From the NCBI GenBank assembly GCA_030562195.1, contig CM060201.1:35756067-35820066 (forward strand): a DNA stretch of 64,000 nt, written 5' to 3'. The notes below the pieces were generated by a model. It saw only the letters and a program-made list of their open reading frames with translations, did not search any database and had not been told where the DNA came from. The position numbers were made by a program, and so were the translations under genes. The DNA comes from Nipponacmea schrenckii. Its lineage: Eukaryota > Mollusca > Gastropoda > Lottiidae. The first letter of the stretch is position 1. Every line of letters begins with the position of its first letter. Below, piece by piece: positions 13,601 through 28,600 of the stretch.

Positions 13601-16600
13601 TAAAGGAAATATAACTGTACTATTATGTCAGATCAAAAGTTGAACACGAATTAAAGAAGAATCATGTCAGATCAGGGACAGCAAATGTACTAACACACAA
13701 AACATTAGACAAGATGGAAATTTCCTTGTATCAGTGATGGTACCAGCTTCCATGGGAGTAGACAGACTAAATAGGGGGCATAACTATTGAGGCTGAAATT
13801 CAAAATACAGCAGAAGCAAAATTTCTCCCTCTAGAAATGTTTTGAATAGCAACTATTGGTATTGATTTTGACGTTTTTATTTGCTCGAAAATGTATAAGA
13901 TTTATCTCTGAATGGTGTTAGAAATGAAGTAGAAATACAAACAATTTTTCTAGGGAGGCAAATGTCCCTCTTGTACCCCAGTTGATGCCAATATTTTTTG
14001 TAGCTTACAGTCTTTAGTGTTGAAAAAAAAAACCAAAAAAACAACAAAATATACAATATAATAGTATTGAAAGACTAATCCTCTCCCATACCACAGTACT
14101 ATAATAGTATCTGTCTATATTAAGATTGTAGGAAACTGTTGAAAGGTTTAGTGATTGTCAATAACTAGATGCTACCCTATCTTAATTACTCTGTCATTCT
14201 ACACATCTCAATATCACTTGTCGTCACGTTTTAATCTTCTCATACAATCAATACATCATTCTTTATATCTCTTGTTTACAACTACATTCAACTACAGACT
14301 TAGAAATTATGATATTTATCACAAAATCTTACCTTTATTGAGCACTGGCTGTAGCTCAGTCTATTAAGTTGGGCTTATGTCGGCTTGCAACGCTCTGCGA
14401 TTGTCGGCAACTAGCAGATCCAGTCAGTTGCCGCAACTTTCGGCCTACGGTAGACTGAGGTAGTGGAAGTACCAAGGAAGCGTTGTAAAACTTAAAAAAA
14501 AGTTAAAAATGAACACACAAAACTTACAACGTGAAGTTTCAGGGCGCTGCCATGTTGAAATGTATATGGCCTCGAAAAATGAACGAGTCGTAGACAGTCG
14601 CAGCCGACATGAGCGCTCTTACGATTAGAGAAAAACAGTTGCCGCTGTATCTGTCCAGATACGTCGAGGAGCGTCGCAGCCGACCTGAGCGCTCCAATTC
14701 GATCAGTTCCAGCTTGATGCCGACAATCGAGGAGCATTGCAAGCCGACATAAGCCCACCTTTAGAGTAATTATATGCTTGTTTTTGTCAAACATTCTATC
14801 AACCCTTTTTTATCTCTTGTTTTCGTTTCATCCAACTACAGACTTAGATAATTATATTTTCACAAAATCTTGTCTTTATTGAGCACTGGCTGTAGCTCAG
14901 TCTGTTAAAGCATTGACATATTTTCACGATACCATCTGCTTGGTTTTATCAACTCTTTAATATTAATCTTTAATATAGAGAAATTTACTTTCATTGAGAA
15001 CTGGCTGTAGAGTCTGTTGAGATTTGGAACTATTTCCATCTTGTCATTAACATGGCTTCTTCAAACATTATATCAACCCTCTTATAACACTTGTTTATAT
15101 TCAGTCCAGTAGTTTGAGTTGTTTACAAGCAGACACTTCAGCCAAACAAATAGATATGTCCAGAAAAATAGGACCAAATCAACCGGTCCAAACACTGACT
15201 TGAAAATTATGAAATTTATCCCAAACATTTTTTGTTTGGTAACATAACAAAAAAAAAGGAGGTTCAGGGTTCTATTCTTGGTCAGTGTGTAAAAGTCTTA
15301 TAACCTTGAATAAATCATTTTACTTCTTTGATCCAGTTAGTATGGATAATCTTAAATACAAAGAGGTTTTTAAAAATCAGTCCAATATATGGTCTAATAT
15401 GACCTGTCTAATATGACATATCTTTGTACTATATATTTCATTTGCTGAAATCCTGTCTTAAAACAAGTTCAGTGAAAGTCGTCCTTGATATCTGAAGAGA
15501 GATAATGACCTGATAATTTGATCAATTACAATTCATCAGGCGAATTTCAACGACTGCCAAGAACTTGTGGTATCTGGGGAATCTGATCTATCTAGGGATT
15601 TAAACCAGTGACAAAACAGGCAGTTATTGTCATTAGTTTATGTTGTACTTTACAGTATCATTGTGAGGTTATGTACTGTTTATTCGGTATATTTTGATCT
15701 AAAATTAAAATGACCTGAACTAACTCCGTGTGAATCTATATCTAGATGTAAACAAGTTGAAAATGGCAGTTTTAAGCATCGCTGGATTATGTTGTTTCTT
15801 CTCCTTCTCTATCTTTAAAGTTGACTGGTTTATTAAATGGTATATTTTGATATATTTATAGTTTAAAAGTGAGATATCCTGAAATTATTCAGTATAGGTT
15901 TGTAGTAATTGGTTGTAAGAGTGATCTATATATCATCATATACCCTGAACATAGAAAATAAAACGCCAAGTTAACTTGTAAACAAGGAAAAAATAAATCA
16001 CATGATAATATGCTAGAGGTAGATTAACAGTTGATAAGATTAAAGTGAATCTTATACACATCAGGTATATACACTGAAAACCATAGTAACATAATGTATA
16101 CCTGATAGCTGATAATATAACATTAGGTCAGAAATCACTTTATAACTACAACTTCCCTATATTGTCAGGTTTAAGCTAATTTACAAAATTATTTAGAAAT
16201 GAAAGAAAGAACTATGTTTTACAAGGATAACTACTTTGGTTAACAAGTCTGCCGTGACAGGGATCCTTTCTACTATCTGATCCTTGGCCAAATCTCTTTG
16301 CATTGATCATTTCCAGGATTATTCATACCCATTTACAGCTGGGTGGACTGGAATTATGAGTGAAGATGACTTATTCAAGGTCATTGAACTTTTACACTCC
16401 GGTCGAGATTAGAACTCACGTCCGGCATTTTCATTGTAACCAAGCAAATGACCTCATGACGTTAAGAATCAACACTCTGTGAGCTATGAAGGAGCTGTTG
16501 GTATTGAAGGGAAGAATTCTTTATTGGCATAGCAGTTTTGATTTGATTCAATTTATAAGAAAAAAAATGGCTTCTTTATCAGAAAGATAGGATTGAATAT

Positions 16601-19600
16601 TTTTGATTGTGAAAAGGTTACACACATTATAACTACAATTATCATGAGAGGTTGAAATAGTTTTTAATGATAGTTTGACGATGGTAATTGACCCTTTATC
16701 TATGGAAATTTTAATGGCGTTTTTTATCTTCAATTGGTAATTATGGATCACATCCATCTTCAATTCAAAAATAAAATGAATGGAGTTTTACTTTCTACTC
16801 TTTTGTACCTAATGGGCTAATGAAGACGAGCAACGAAATGCAGTGTGCAATGGAGGGAAATTTTGATAGGACAGCAGCATAAGCCTACTCTTTTTGCGAT
16901 TTCAAACTGTTCAAGGATCTTTAAACATGCACAAGCCTGTAGCACATCGGGCCTTGGTTTATTGTCCCATCTGAATTACTAAACACTTTTTCCATGTCAC
17001 CTGCATCACTGACAAGGGGAACTGAGCTGAAAATTGTGAAAGTTAATCTTGACCTTTGCCTTTAAACTTCAAGGTGTAAAATATTGACCATGCTGATCCA
17101 CATCATATTAGTTATAAGCAGTGTGAGTTTCTCAACTTTAGTTGCTGTTTTACATAGATATGTTGACTTGGTAAATATGGCATCTCTTTTGTTCGAATCT
17201 AGAGAATATGGTCCATTTTTAGTCAAGGGGAATATATAGAAAATTGTCAGAGAATGAATTAAAAATAAATAGTTCTACATTTATCAATACAATAAAATCT
17301 CTTCTGTAGATTGTCTAGCTGGTGTATTTCTAGAACAAACCGGAAATAGGTGCTTTATCTTGATCAGGCTGGTAATTAGGTTATTTATAGGTAAAGGGAT
17401 TCCCCCACAGACCAGGGATTTCCTCAATTAACTTGAATAATGTCGTCTGTCAATGAGAGAAGATTTATTGATCTTATCTCATTAGCCATGATAGTCATTG
17501 ATTCATCTTCTTTCTTCTTAGATTGTCCACCTGGACTGTGATCAAATGTTCTCAGGGTTTGATATCTAGGCATCTGAATTTATTGATTACCAAAATTAAT
17601 CCTGACCTGGTTTCAGTTTCCAAAAAAAACCCTGGAAATATGAAATGGAACAAATAGAGTTTGACGACCTACTCTTCTGCACTTTACGGGTTAATGTAGA
17701 TGGGCAACACCATGCAATGTGCAATGAAGGAAGTTTTGCCAATAAATATATATATGTATCATAGTATGATGTGTTGCTAAGGAACTGCATGATGAAGTGT
17801 AATAAGTCTAATATAAAATAACTTTTACTTTCTTTTTCTGTATCTTCTGAAGTATATTTTAATATTTAATTTCCTTTTTGAATTTTTCTGCAAACTTTCT
17901 ACTTAAAGTTCCATGACTATATAATAATAAAATATATATGTTATAGTAGACACTAATGTCAAGGTGAATTAAAAAGGCATTTAAAAATTAAAAAACAAAA
18001 ATTAGCAAAAAATTTGTGCAGAAAATATAGTTAATATACATGAAGGAATCAGTCAATTTAAATTTGTCTTGAAATTTGTTCTGGAGGATTCCAAATTGTT
18101 CTTGACAAAGTTCAATTTTAGTTACGTCTAGGAGAATTTAAACTGCCCTAGGAGAAACTCTAATTGGACTCTGTACTTTGTCCGAGGAGGATTTTATATT
18201 CTACTAGATTTTTAGTTTCTACTGTAACATTTATATATAAGAAATCCATTCCATTTTCTATATAAATCATTTAATTGCCGACATGTTTCAAATTTATGTA
18301 ATTTGCCTTGAAAATTTGATTGAAACATATCAGCAATTAAAGGATTTATATAGAAAGTGGAATGGATATCTAAATTCAGAGAATGTTCTAGAAAGGAGAA
18401 TGTAATTTTAATAAGAAAATTCTAGAATTAAGACTATTCCTGATAATTCTGCAAAGTTCCTTTATTTTCTTCCAAGTCCATTCACTTACTTCAATGTTCT
18501 ATAGAATTTCTAGAATGTTCTACACTTTTCATACCTATTTCTTATGTAAATCCTAGGATTGACAACGTGTTGAATATATGGTACTGAACAAAGCCTTTAC
18601 AATTAGTGACATCATTCAACAAATGAGAATTAAAATGGTGTAAATTGATGTTATCCATACTCTTATTAGAGTAAAACATGTAGGCAACTTGGTAGGCATG
18701 TGACAATCTGGTCACCTTGAATGACCTTTCCTCATTATTCTAGTTGACCCTGCTATGATCAGTGCAGATATTCTAGGGCAGGTCAAGGCCTTGTTTTGGC
18801 ATCTTTCATTAAGGATCTTCATAAACCTTAATTCTTATTCGTGTAGAAAATTTGTTTTCCTATGCTTTAATTTAAGAGTTTAAGAGTACTTGCTTAATCT
18901 TCCATTTGTCGAGGACCAGCTGGTAGACCAAATCCTTCGGCTGTACTTGTAAAATATAACCAAAGTAGTTAAACCAAGTACCAGCGGGTAGAAGAAATTA
19001 TATAGAATCATGTTGATATTCTTGTTATACCATTGCCAAGGGACTTGACCTAGAAAGAGACTGGACAGATTATAGGCTTGATTTATCAGACTCTTTTATT
19101 GCTGTCCTTGTAACCTCAAGGCCAACACCTAGTTTTAACAGCACCACATGTGACCAATAGTATCAGGTGTTATTTTCTGACCCCCTGAGGACCAAAAACT
19201 TACACTACATGTTTCCTATTGTTCTATTCCTGTTTTCCTGGAAAGAAATTCTTTCAATCAACCACATTATGGTGTCTGAGTTTTACCAACTTTTTCTGGA
19301 TGCACCTTGTTTACCATGATATCAAATATTAAGAAATGCAGAAGTCTGATTTGATGATTGAATTATAATTCATTATTATTTGGACTTGACAGCTTTGTTT
19401 GGACTTGTGAAATATTAATCCTTGTAAGACATTTAGAAGTATCACTGGACATTAATGCTGTAGTCATTACTGCTGAGGTGTATGGTGTTTCCCACTCGGA
19501 AATGGTAAACAATAGGTATATCACGTTCAGGCATACAACTTGAAAATTCAACATGACCTGTATGAATTAATATTTCTCAAATAAACTGAAATTATTGGCA

Positions 19601-22600
19601 TAGACCCTTCATGGTCCATAAAGGTTGAAGAATCATAAAAATAATAACTAAAGAGTTTCTGAGATAATGAAAGTGAAAGTAGGGTTACACTTGACTAAGT
19701 TGGCATTCTGATTTTCTGTATAATGTATTGCTTATTATTGCAGGAAATTTATAATTGGAAATCACATAAATCTGGTATTTCAACCCTTTATACAACGAGA
19801 ACTCTCATTTAAATAACAAAAATATCAAAACGTCGACTTTTCCTAATTCGGCTGCCACCTTGTTTATGTCATAAGCGTCACGTCAAGAACTCGGTATAAT
19901 GTTAGCTACCCGAGTTCACCAATAAAAAACATGACTTTCGAACAAAATATTGAAGTAACGAATGAAAATTACCACATCGGAAGTCATATTTTCCATATTT
20001 CTCAGGGGGTAACGAATTATAATGGATAGAGACTTCTATTGTGAAATATTGTTTACGAAACTATAGAGCTATTCTATTCATTAGCGATTTGTTTTAAGCC
20101 TTTTAAAAGTTACGAGTTTGTCTCTTTATTTTTTTAAATAAGCTTAAATTGAAATAGCTGTTTCATTTCATTGATCCTTTTAATATGATGCAGACTTGAG
20201 ATTAGTTTGAAGCCTGCCATTCTACAAGAAATTTGGTAATCAACTTTAATCTAACATGACACGATTTGACGTTATAAAGACTTAGTTTGTTTGTCTTGGT
20301 TGGCAAGTCATTTAGAGGCTTGATGATAGAGACAAATCTGTTTATTGGTTTATGTCTTCACTGAAATGAGGTTGTCATATTTCATCTTCCAACTCTTCCA
20401 ATCATTTCTATTAATAGCTTTCTTGATCAGCAAATAGGTTGGTGAGAAATGCCAGCTTAACGCAAACTTTGATTATATCTCTGAAGTAATTGCTTTCCAT
20501 TTTTTATCATTGCTTGATCTTGTTAATTTCTCCAAAAACAGACAATTGAAATTCATAGCATAGTTTTCTAATTGTGACCTAGACAAGTGTTTCTAGAGAA
20601 GAGTATCTCTTATAAGATCTAATACTTGTGAACTAGACCAGTGTTTCTATAGGAGAGCATCTCTTATAACATCTAATACTTGTGACCTAGACCAGTGCTT
20701 CTATAGGAGATCATCTCTTATAACACCTAATACTTGTGACAAAGACCATTTACTTGTGACCTAGACCAGTGCTTCTACATGAGATATCTCTTATAACATC
20801 TAATACTTGTGACCTAGACCTTTGCTTCTACAGGAGATCATCTCTTATAACATCTAATACTTGTAAACCTAGACCAGTGCTTCTATAGGAGATCATCTTT
20901 TAAATAACATCTAATACTTGTGACCTAGACCAGTGCTTCTATAGGAGAGTATCTCTTATAACATCTAATACTTGTGACAAAGACCATTGCTTCTATAGGA
21001 GAGTATCTCTTATAACATCTTATACTTGTGATCTAGACCAGTGCTTCTATAGGAGAGTATCTCTTATAACACCTAATACTTGTGATCTAGACCAGTGTTT
21101 CTATAGGAAAAGTATCTTTTAAATAACATCTTACACTTGTGATCTAGTCCAGTGCTTCTATAGGAGAGTATCTCTTATAACACCTAATACTTGTGACCTA
21201 GTCCAGTGCTTCTATAGGAGAGTATCTCTTATAACACCTAATACTTGTGATCAAAGCCAGTGTTTCTATAGGAGATATCTCTTATAACATCTAATACTTG
21301 TGACCTGGTCCAGTGCTTCTATAGGAGATTATCTCTTATAACATCTAATACTTGTGACCTAGTCCAGTGCTTCTATAGGAGATCATCTCTTATAACACCC
21401 TAAACTAGCTTTCTACAACAGCCAAACCTTAAATGAAGCGACTGCAAAGGGAAGGTTTCTGGACAAACCAATTACAAGCAGTTTTACCTCATGGTCTAAA
21501 TATCCATCAAATTATTGCCACCTACAAATTTACCGCTGCTGTGTTCTCAATTGCTAGTACGACTCGAAATAAAAAATTGAGGACTGTATACCTATTTAAA
21601 TGTGCAGAGTGAATCATTCATTCAATGTCAGTGTTTACTACATCAGCCATCTTTTTTTTTATCACTAAGAGAGATAACTCTTGCATGCATGATACATGTC
21701 ACATGACCGTTTGAATAAACGAAGTGCCCAATGTGTCGAGTGGTTAACAACATGTATAGTCTCTATCTGTTATAAGTCTATAGATCACAGATGAAACATT
21801 TTATATCTCAATCTTGACAGTTGCCCCTCATTAAGTCAGACTACTCCCTATTTGTATGCCTAGTCCTCGGGAAAACCCCATTAAATTTTTAGACGAAAAA
21901 GTGACATGGACCCGGAGTTGATCACTTTAAACTTTCAAGCAGGCATTTTAAACCGTCCACAATCATGAAACTTCAATGTCAATTTTTCTACATCAATTAT
22001 TAGGAATGTCATGACATTAGAGACTACATAAAGCTTTCCAGGACTTATAATGTTGTTGATTTGGAGTCTTATTTTCTTGACCTCTGTGTTTAGTAAAATA
22101 GAATTTTCTTTAGCCAATCAGATAGAAAATACAGGTCTAAGGCATGGTGTTAGATTGATTAGTAGAGCTGTAGTCTAGTAGAAACCTTTCAGAATTTATC
22201 AAATCTAAAACTAAGTGTTTGATGAAGTGTCTAATTGCAAAGTGTTCTTCTCTCATATATATGACCTTAGGTATCAGTGACGTTATCAAACGCTTAGTTT
22301 TAGAGGAATTGCAGGAACCACAGACGTGTGATTGAAAATTGAAATAGTGCAAATTGATGCTATCAGTGTCTCCCAATTCACATTAAAAATATAGAAAGCC
22401 TCTGGCTATCTCCTTAACAATTAAAATATAAATATGTCCGGTCATGTTTTACTTTTTAAATTATAAATAAATTCACCGATACTGTCTGTTGATCTATAAT
22501 TTAAATGTTTTTCAATTGTTTAAAGGTGATATTATATAAATAGTTGATATTGATTGAGTTTATAGAAACAACAATCATAATATAGTATTATTGTCAATTA

Positions 22601-25600
22601 CCATGGCAAAATCATATAATTGTTGGAATGATAAAACTAATAGTTAAAGAGACTTGTTTCGAGGTGGGTCAGAAAAAGTCTGAGACTGTCAAGGTGGGTC
22701 AGAAAGTTCTGAGACCTGGGTTTGAAATGTTCTGAGACTGATGTCAAGGTGGGGTTTTGAAAAATTCTTTTGAAACTTACTTTGTGTCATTACTATACTA
22801 GAGAATTATTTGTATAATGAACAGTTTGTCTATAGAAATATTCTGTTGATTCTAAGATTGAAATAGAGTTGATAAAATCTAGAATGAAACTAGATTGAAA
22901 TTGTTCAATATTGGAAATCAAAGGAAATATCGTATTTCATTTAAACTGCAATAAATTGATCCCAGCTGTATTTCTTACACGTTAAAGAAAGATTTTTAAC
23001 GTTTCTTGGGTAACCAAGTCTAAATAGATCTATTCTGGGAGCTTTTAAAATCAGGAATATATTGGCTAGACATGGCCATTATTGGTTTTTCTATTCATAA
23101 CTTTTTGTATTTGAACATTGCTTGAGATAAAATAGTGTTATTACTCACGTCTATCACTCTAGCCTGTCAGTTCAACATTTAGATAGTCATGAATAATGGC
23201 CACAGCTCTCTCTTTATCATTGCATTTATAGTTACATCCCAATAGAAAGAGATGTTAAAGATTTGGCCTGTGTATTGATGGAAGTAGAGTTTGTTATTGC
23301 ATCTTTCTGTATATTTTTCAGGTCAAACTTTTGCTTTTTTGCTTAACCTCTTGACAGTAAGTATAGTAAGTCTCCCTGAAGGCACTTGGTAATGTGACAG
23401 GACAATAGTATATAATTTTAATTGTTTCCCCCTGTTATAGGATATTGTGATATAATTTAAAACTATATTAAGAAGTTGAGAGTAATTGAAAGAGTTAAAT
23501 ATTGTCTTTTCATTAGTTGTCATAAATATTAGTTTATATGAATAAGGCTGACTAGACTGTTATGTTTCTGTCTGTAAGTCTATATTAATATATCAACTGT
23601 ATACCTGATGTATCAAAGTATCAACTGTTCTTTGAACCTGTTAATGGTTTTTCTGTGAGCGTTCAGACCGACAAAAAGTTGAGTCAACTTGGCCATCCTC
23701 GGAAGTTATCGAAAAGTTCAGAATTTAATATCATCAAGCATGCCAAGAGAAAATAAACAGAAATCGGCGGGGATGTTTAACAGGAATACCTACGGGCGAA
23801 GAGTTATATCTGGCAAAAGTTAGCCAGCTCCAATCTGAATGCCAAACTAAGGCAGCTTAACATTCCAAGCCATGTTTCTAACCACCTCTGAAGTAGGTGC
23901 AAGTTAAGGCAGCTTAAGTTTGACCGGTCGTATTCAGACAACAGGAAAAAACAGGCTTGAAAAATGGTTAATAGTGAGTCTGCCTTAACTTTAGTCGTCT
24001 GAATGCACTATTAGGTTATCTGGTTATAATTCTAGGAAATTTTCAACCGATTTCAAAAGTACAGCTTTTCAAGGAGCCTTTCAAAGATTAAAATATTGAT
24101 CTTCTTCTATTGATATTGATTTTGAAGAAAGTTAAAATGTGCCTGGGGTGAAATCAAAAACATTTAGAAATGAAAGGGGATCTTTGGTCTTTTAATATTG
24201 GAATATTGAGGTTTGTGTGAATAATCCAGACATGGTAATGGTAGTCACTTTTACTAATTAGGTTAAAATGTTTATCACAATATTCTTAGAATTTCAAAAT
24301 TTATTTTAATTTCATCATGTGATAGAAGAATGTTTGAGAATACTATAAGGTCGAACATTTCAATAATTACAGAAACCACAGACATCGGACAGAAAATTGG
24401 ATTGAAACAAATTAGAGACATTTATTTAAAGGGATACTGCGTCTTAGCATGAACATAAAATTTTAGTTCTCAAGAATGGTCAATATGAGTATATATTCAT
24501 CAGGGAACTTACCTGGTGTCATAAAGTAACAAAATCTCTTAAAACCTGGAAACTCACAATACTAAGTCATTTTTAATAAACGCTTAAAGGGGAGTTATTT
24601 TTTGGGGTCATTTTTGGGCCTTTGTTAATTTTAAACCAGGGCGGTCCCAAAAATTTCAAAAGCTTTTAAGAAAAGCAAAATACCTTGAAATATACATCAA
24701 AGCAAAAAATTTTTTTTTTTTATTTTTTTTGTGCTTCCCTTTTGCACTGAAAATTATTTCCTGTTAAACAAAGTTAGATTTGAAAAGGTTGGCTATTTAC
24801 AGAGATTGACCGCTATTGGGACAGGGAAATTTTTGTTTTAATTTTAAGAAACCCATGTGCAAAGAGGCTGTGGGTGAAAAATTTTCCATACATACTCAAG
24901 CCTAGGACCCTTTAATATAAGTTACTTGGGGCTTTGTTCAATAATCAAATATTTTTTATGGATTTTTTTATTTAAATTTTTTGTCATTTATGGCAGCATG
25001 CATAGTTTGGAATAGAGCTTTTTATTGGTCAAGGTCCAAAATTTTCAAAATTTATGTTCATTCTAAGAATGATATCCCTTTATAATATGAAACATAATAT
25101 TATAGACATCGAAGGACAATGGAAGGGTTTGTTTTTTTGATTTTTATTTTTCTTCCTTTGCATTTAGACAAATTATTATGAAGGCTAAATTAATAGGATT
25201 AAAGAACTTAACGATATGGAATTATACAGGAAATTCCAGAAAACCTCTGATTTCTTTTCTATGGCACATGAAATTTTTGTTTTAAGTTTTAATATATTAT
25301 ATTATACATGCAAAGACTGTTTAAATGATGAAAATATGCCCATATACATCCAGCCATAGGACCCTGAATTTTTGTTACTATACTATTAGATATACTTGGA
25401 AGTTTATTATGTGATATTATTTATTCTTACTGAATCCCTGAGTTGTGTGTATTGTAGGTAAAAGGAATTGCAAAGAGTTTTTTTTTAACAATATTTTCGT
25501 TATTGGGATAACACTTTCTTGGTATAGCACAGATTCTAGTGCTGAAAATTGGCTGAGACCCGAAGGGTTTCAACCAGCGATCTCAGAGTCAGGCACCTTA

Positions 25601-28600
25601 ATCACCTATATTATATGATTATCAAGGACACTGATAGCATCGATTTCCACCATTTCCAATTTAAAATCAGTTATATCTATAATAGTGTTCATTTAATCTA
25701 AAGTTACTATATCTATTATTGTATAACTTGATAAAGGTTGCTGTATGTGAATTGAAACGTTGTTAAATTAAAGGAAGTAGTATATCTATAATAGTGGTCT
25801 TATTTATCTAAAGTTACTATATCATTATTGTATTCTTGTTAAAGATTCTGTATGTGAATTGAAACATTGTTAAATTAAAGAGAAGTAGTATATCTATAAT
25901 AGTGGTCTTATTTATCTAAAGTTACTATATCTATTATTGTATTAAATTGTTTAAAAATTCCCGTATGTGAATTGAAACTTGCTTAAATTAAAGAGAAGTA
26001 GTATATCTATAATAGTGGTCTTATTTATCTAAAGTTACTATATCTTTTATTGTATTAAATTGATAAAGATTTCCCGTATGTTAATTGGAAAAATTGCTTA
26101 AATTAAAGAGAAGTAGTATATCTATAATAGTGGTCTTATTTATCTAAAGTTACTAATAAAACTATTATTGAAACTTGTAAAAATTTCCCCCTATGTGAAA
26201 TTTTGAAACCTTTTTAAATTTTTAAAAAAAAGTTTTTTGTTATATCTTAAAAAATGGCTTATTTAACAAATTACTATAACAAATTTTTGTAAACCTTGTT
26301 AAAATTCTGAATGTTAATTGAAACCTTTTATATATTACAAAAATAATGAACCATTTAAAGATTTTTGGCCCTTTTTTATTTTTAAAGGTTTACTTAATCT
26401 AAAAATTTTTTTGTTTTTAATTTATTGATTCCCGGTTAAATTAATTGAAAAGTTCTTAAAAAAAAAGAGAAGTAGAATATCTTTTTAATATTTCCCTTAT
26501 TATTTAAAGTTTTCTTTTATCTATTATTGTATAACTTGATAAAGATTCCTGTATGTGAATTGAAACGTTGCTTAAATTAAAGAGAAGTAGTATATCTATA
26601 ATAGTGTTTTTATTTTAATGTTCTATCTTCTTCTGAATGTCATTTAAAGATTATAAAACTAGTCTCGTACGAAACATGTTGATTTTTCCTCATTTCTCCG
26701 AGATAAAAACTGTACGTGTTTTGTTATAGATTGGTAATTATCTTCTATTTGAAATATTCTAATTATTGATCAGGTAAATGTGTTTTACAAAGAGATCCGG
26801 AAAAGTTAATTAGACTAGAAGGTGTGGTAGTGTGTGTGGAAATAGATGTATGATTTTTATCGGAAGCAAAAGTGAGAGAGTGTTGAGTAAGAAGAGTGAT
26901 TCTCGAAATAGATTGGAAATTTTATTAAGCTGAATTTTAAAAACTGGAAGTTTCTGTATGATTCACACCCTGTTCAATAGAGAATAGAATTTAAAATCTT
27001 ATTGTAAACTTTTACCTGTTCAAACAGTTTGGCCCCTGGCTATTTTACTAAGTTTTTACCAGTATACTCCCCTGCTGCGCTGTGCCAATAAACTATAATA
27101 AACCCCTAAAAATGCATATCTATTCAACACCTCAAAACCTGTGATTGCCTCTCCCATACCCATGCTTTTCCTATCAATATGATACAATGTTATGATGCTT
27201 AGGAAGAGTTCATGAGCTTATAAGGGTGTTAATTTGTTGTCAGTCAAATTAATTTCAGCCTTGGTAGAAATAGATGTTGAGAATATAATATATGCCCCTT
27301 ACACCAGATCAATTGTTGTTCTCAATTCCAGAAACCCCAAAAATCCAAAACTACAATACTGAAAGAAATAAACACCTTCATTCCCAATGAAATAAAATAT
27401 ATGATGTTAGATGATATCAATACTAAGAAACGAGTAAAATTTACCCTCCTGCATTGACAGATTTTTAAGAAAAATTCCTTACAACATATAATTGGTTCCA
27501 TCACAAGATTCATAGAAGGCACTGTGAAGAGGGTAGGGGCTTTGTGGACAAAATCTGGGATAATAAAGGTGGAAGTTAGATGTAGAAAAAGAGTCTTCAG
27601 TGCCCTGTTTAATACCACTACTAGTATTTTAGATTATGATTCCTACCTGTCAATCCATCTTTAATCTTTTAAAGGGATACTGTGTCTTAATATAAAATTT
27701 AACCTCTTAAGAATGGTCAATATGAGTATATATTCATCAGTGAACTTACCTGGTATCATACTGTAACAGAATCCCTGAAAAATCTGGAAAACTCAAATAA
27801 CTAAATCATTATTGAAAAATGCTTAATCAATTTATTAAGCGTTTTTCAATAATTAAATACCTATTTATGTATTTTGTTATGTTATTTATGGCAGCAGGTA
27901 TATTTACTGATGAATAGAGCTGTTATTGGCCAAGTTCCAAAGTTTATGTTCATTCTAAGACCTATTATCCCTTTAGAGTATGAAGAGGTGATTAATTTAT
28001 TACAAATTATCAGCAGAAAAAAATCAATAGTTTACAGTAACAACTGGGCCAAGTGCCAGACTTTTTCAAAGGATTAAAAAAAGGGGGAGATTTAAATTTC
28101 TTCAGCTGTTTTTAAGGAAATATCACACTGTTAATCTGGGAAGATTTCAACGGAAATATTAAAAATAGCATTATGTTCGGAAAGGAATTCTCAGTGGACA
28201 AACCTACATATCATATAAATATTATTCATCATGTGCACTCTCTGAAAGAGATGCTGAGTTGACAATCCTCAATGACTGGTATTAGCCATGTGGACTTGGT
28301 ATATGCAGAAATAACACAAATACCTTGTAAACTTCATTAGTTTCAGATCTTTCAACCCAGTTCCCTCCTTGTCAGTCAGAACGGTCTGATGAGGGACATG
28401 GATAAAGCGCCTCATTTGTTAGATTGGACAATAAACTGAGGCCTAGAATACTAAAGGCTGGGCATTTTTTGACACTTGGAAATCAAAATAGAGTAGGTTA
28501 ATGCTGCTGTTCTAGCAAAGTTTGCCTCATTGCACACTGCATGGTATTGTTCCTGTTCCTTAGCCCGAAAAGTAGAACATAGAACTCCAGACATTTTGTT

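Noticed and set aside
14492..14794. 100-codon and 67-codon reverse frames
   Set aside because: They overlay the GC-rich foldback element and show no transposase motif.
27322..27618. 98-codon reverse frame
   Set aside because: No recognisable domain; AT-rich hydrophobic translation in intron DNA.
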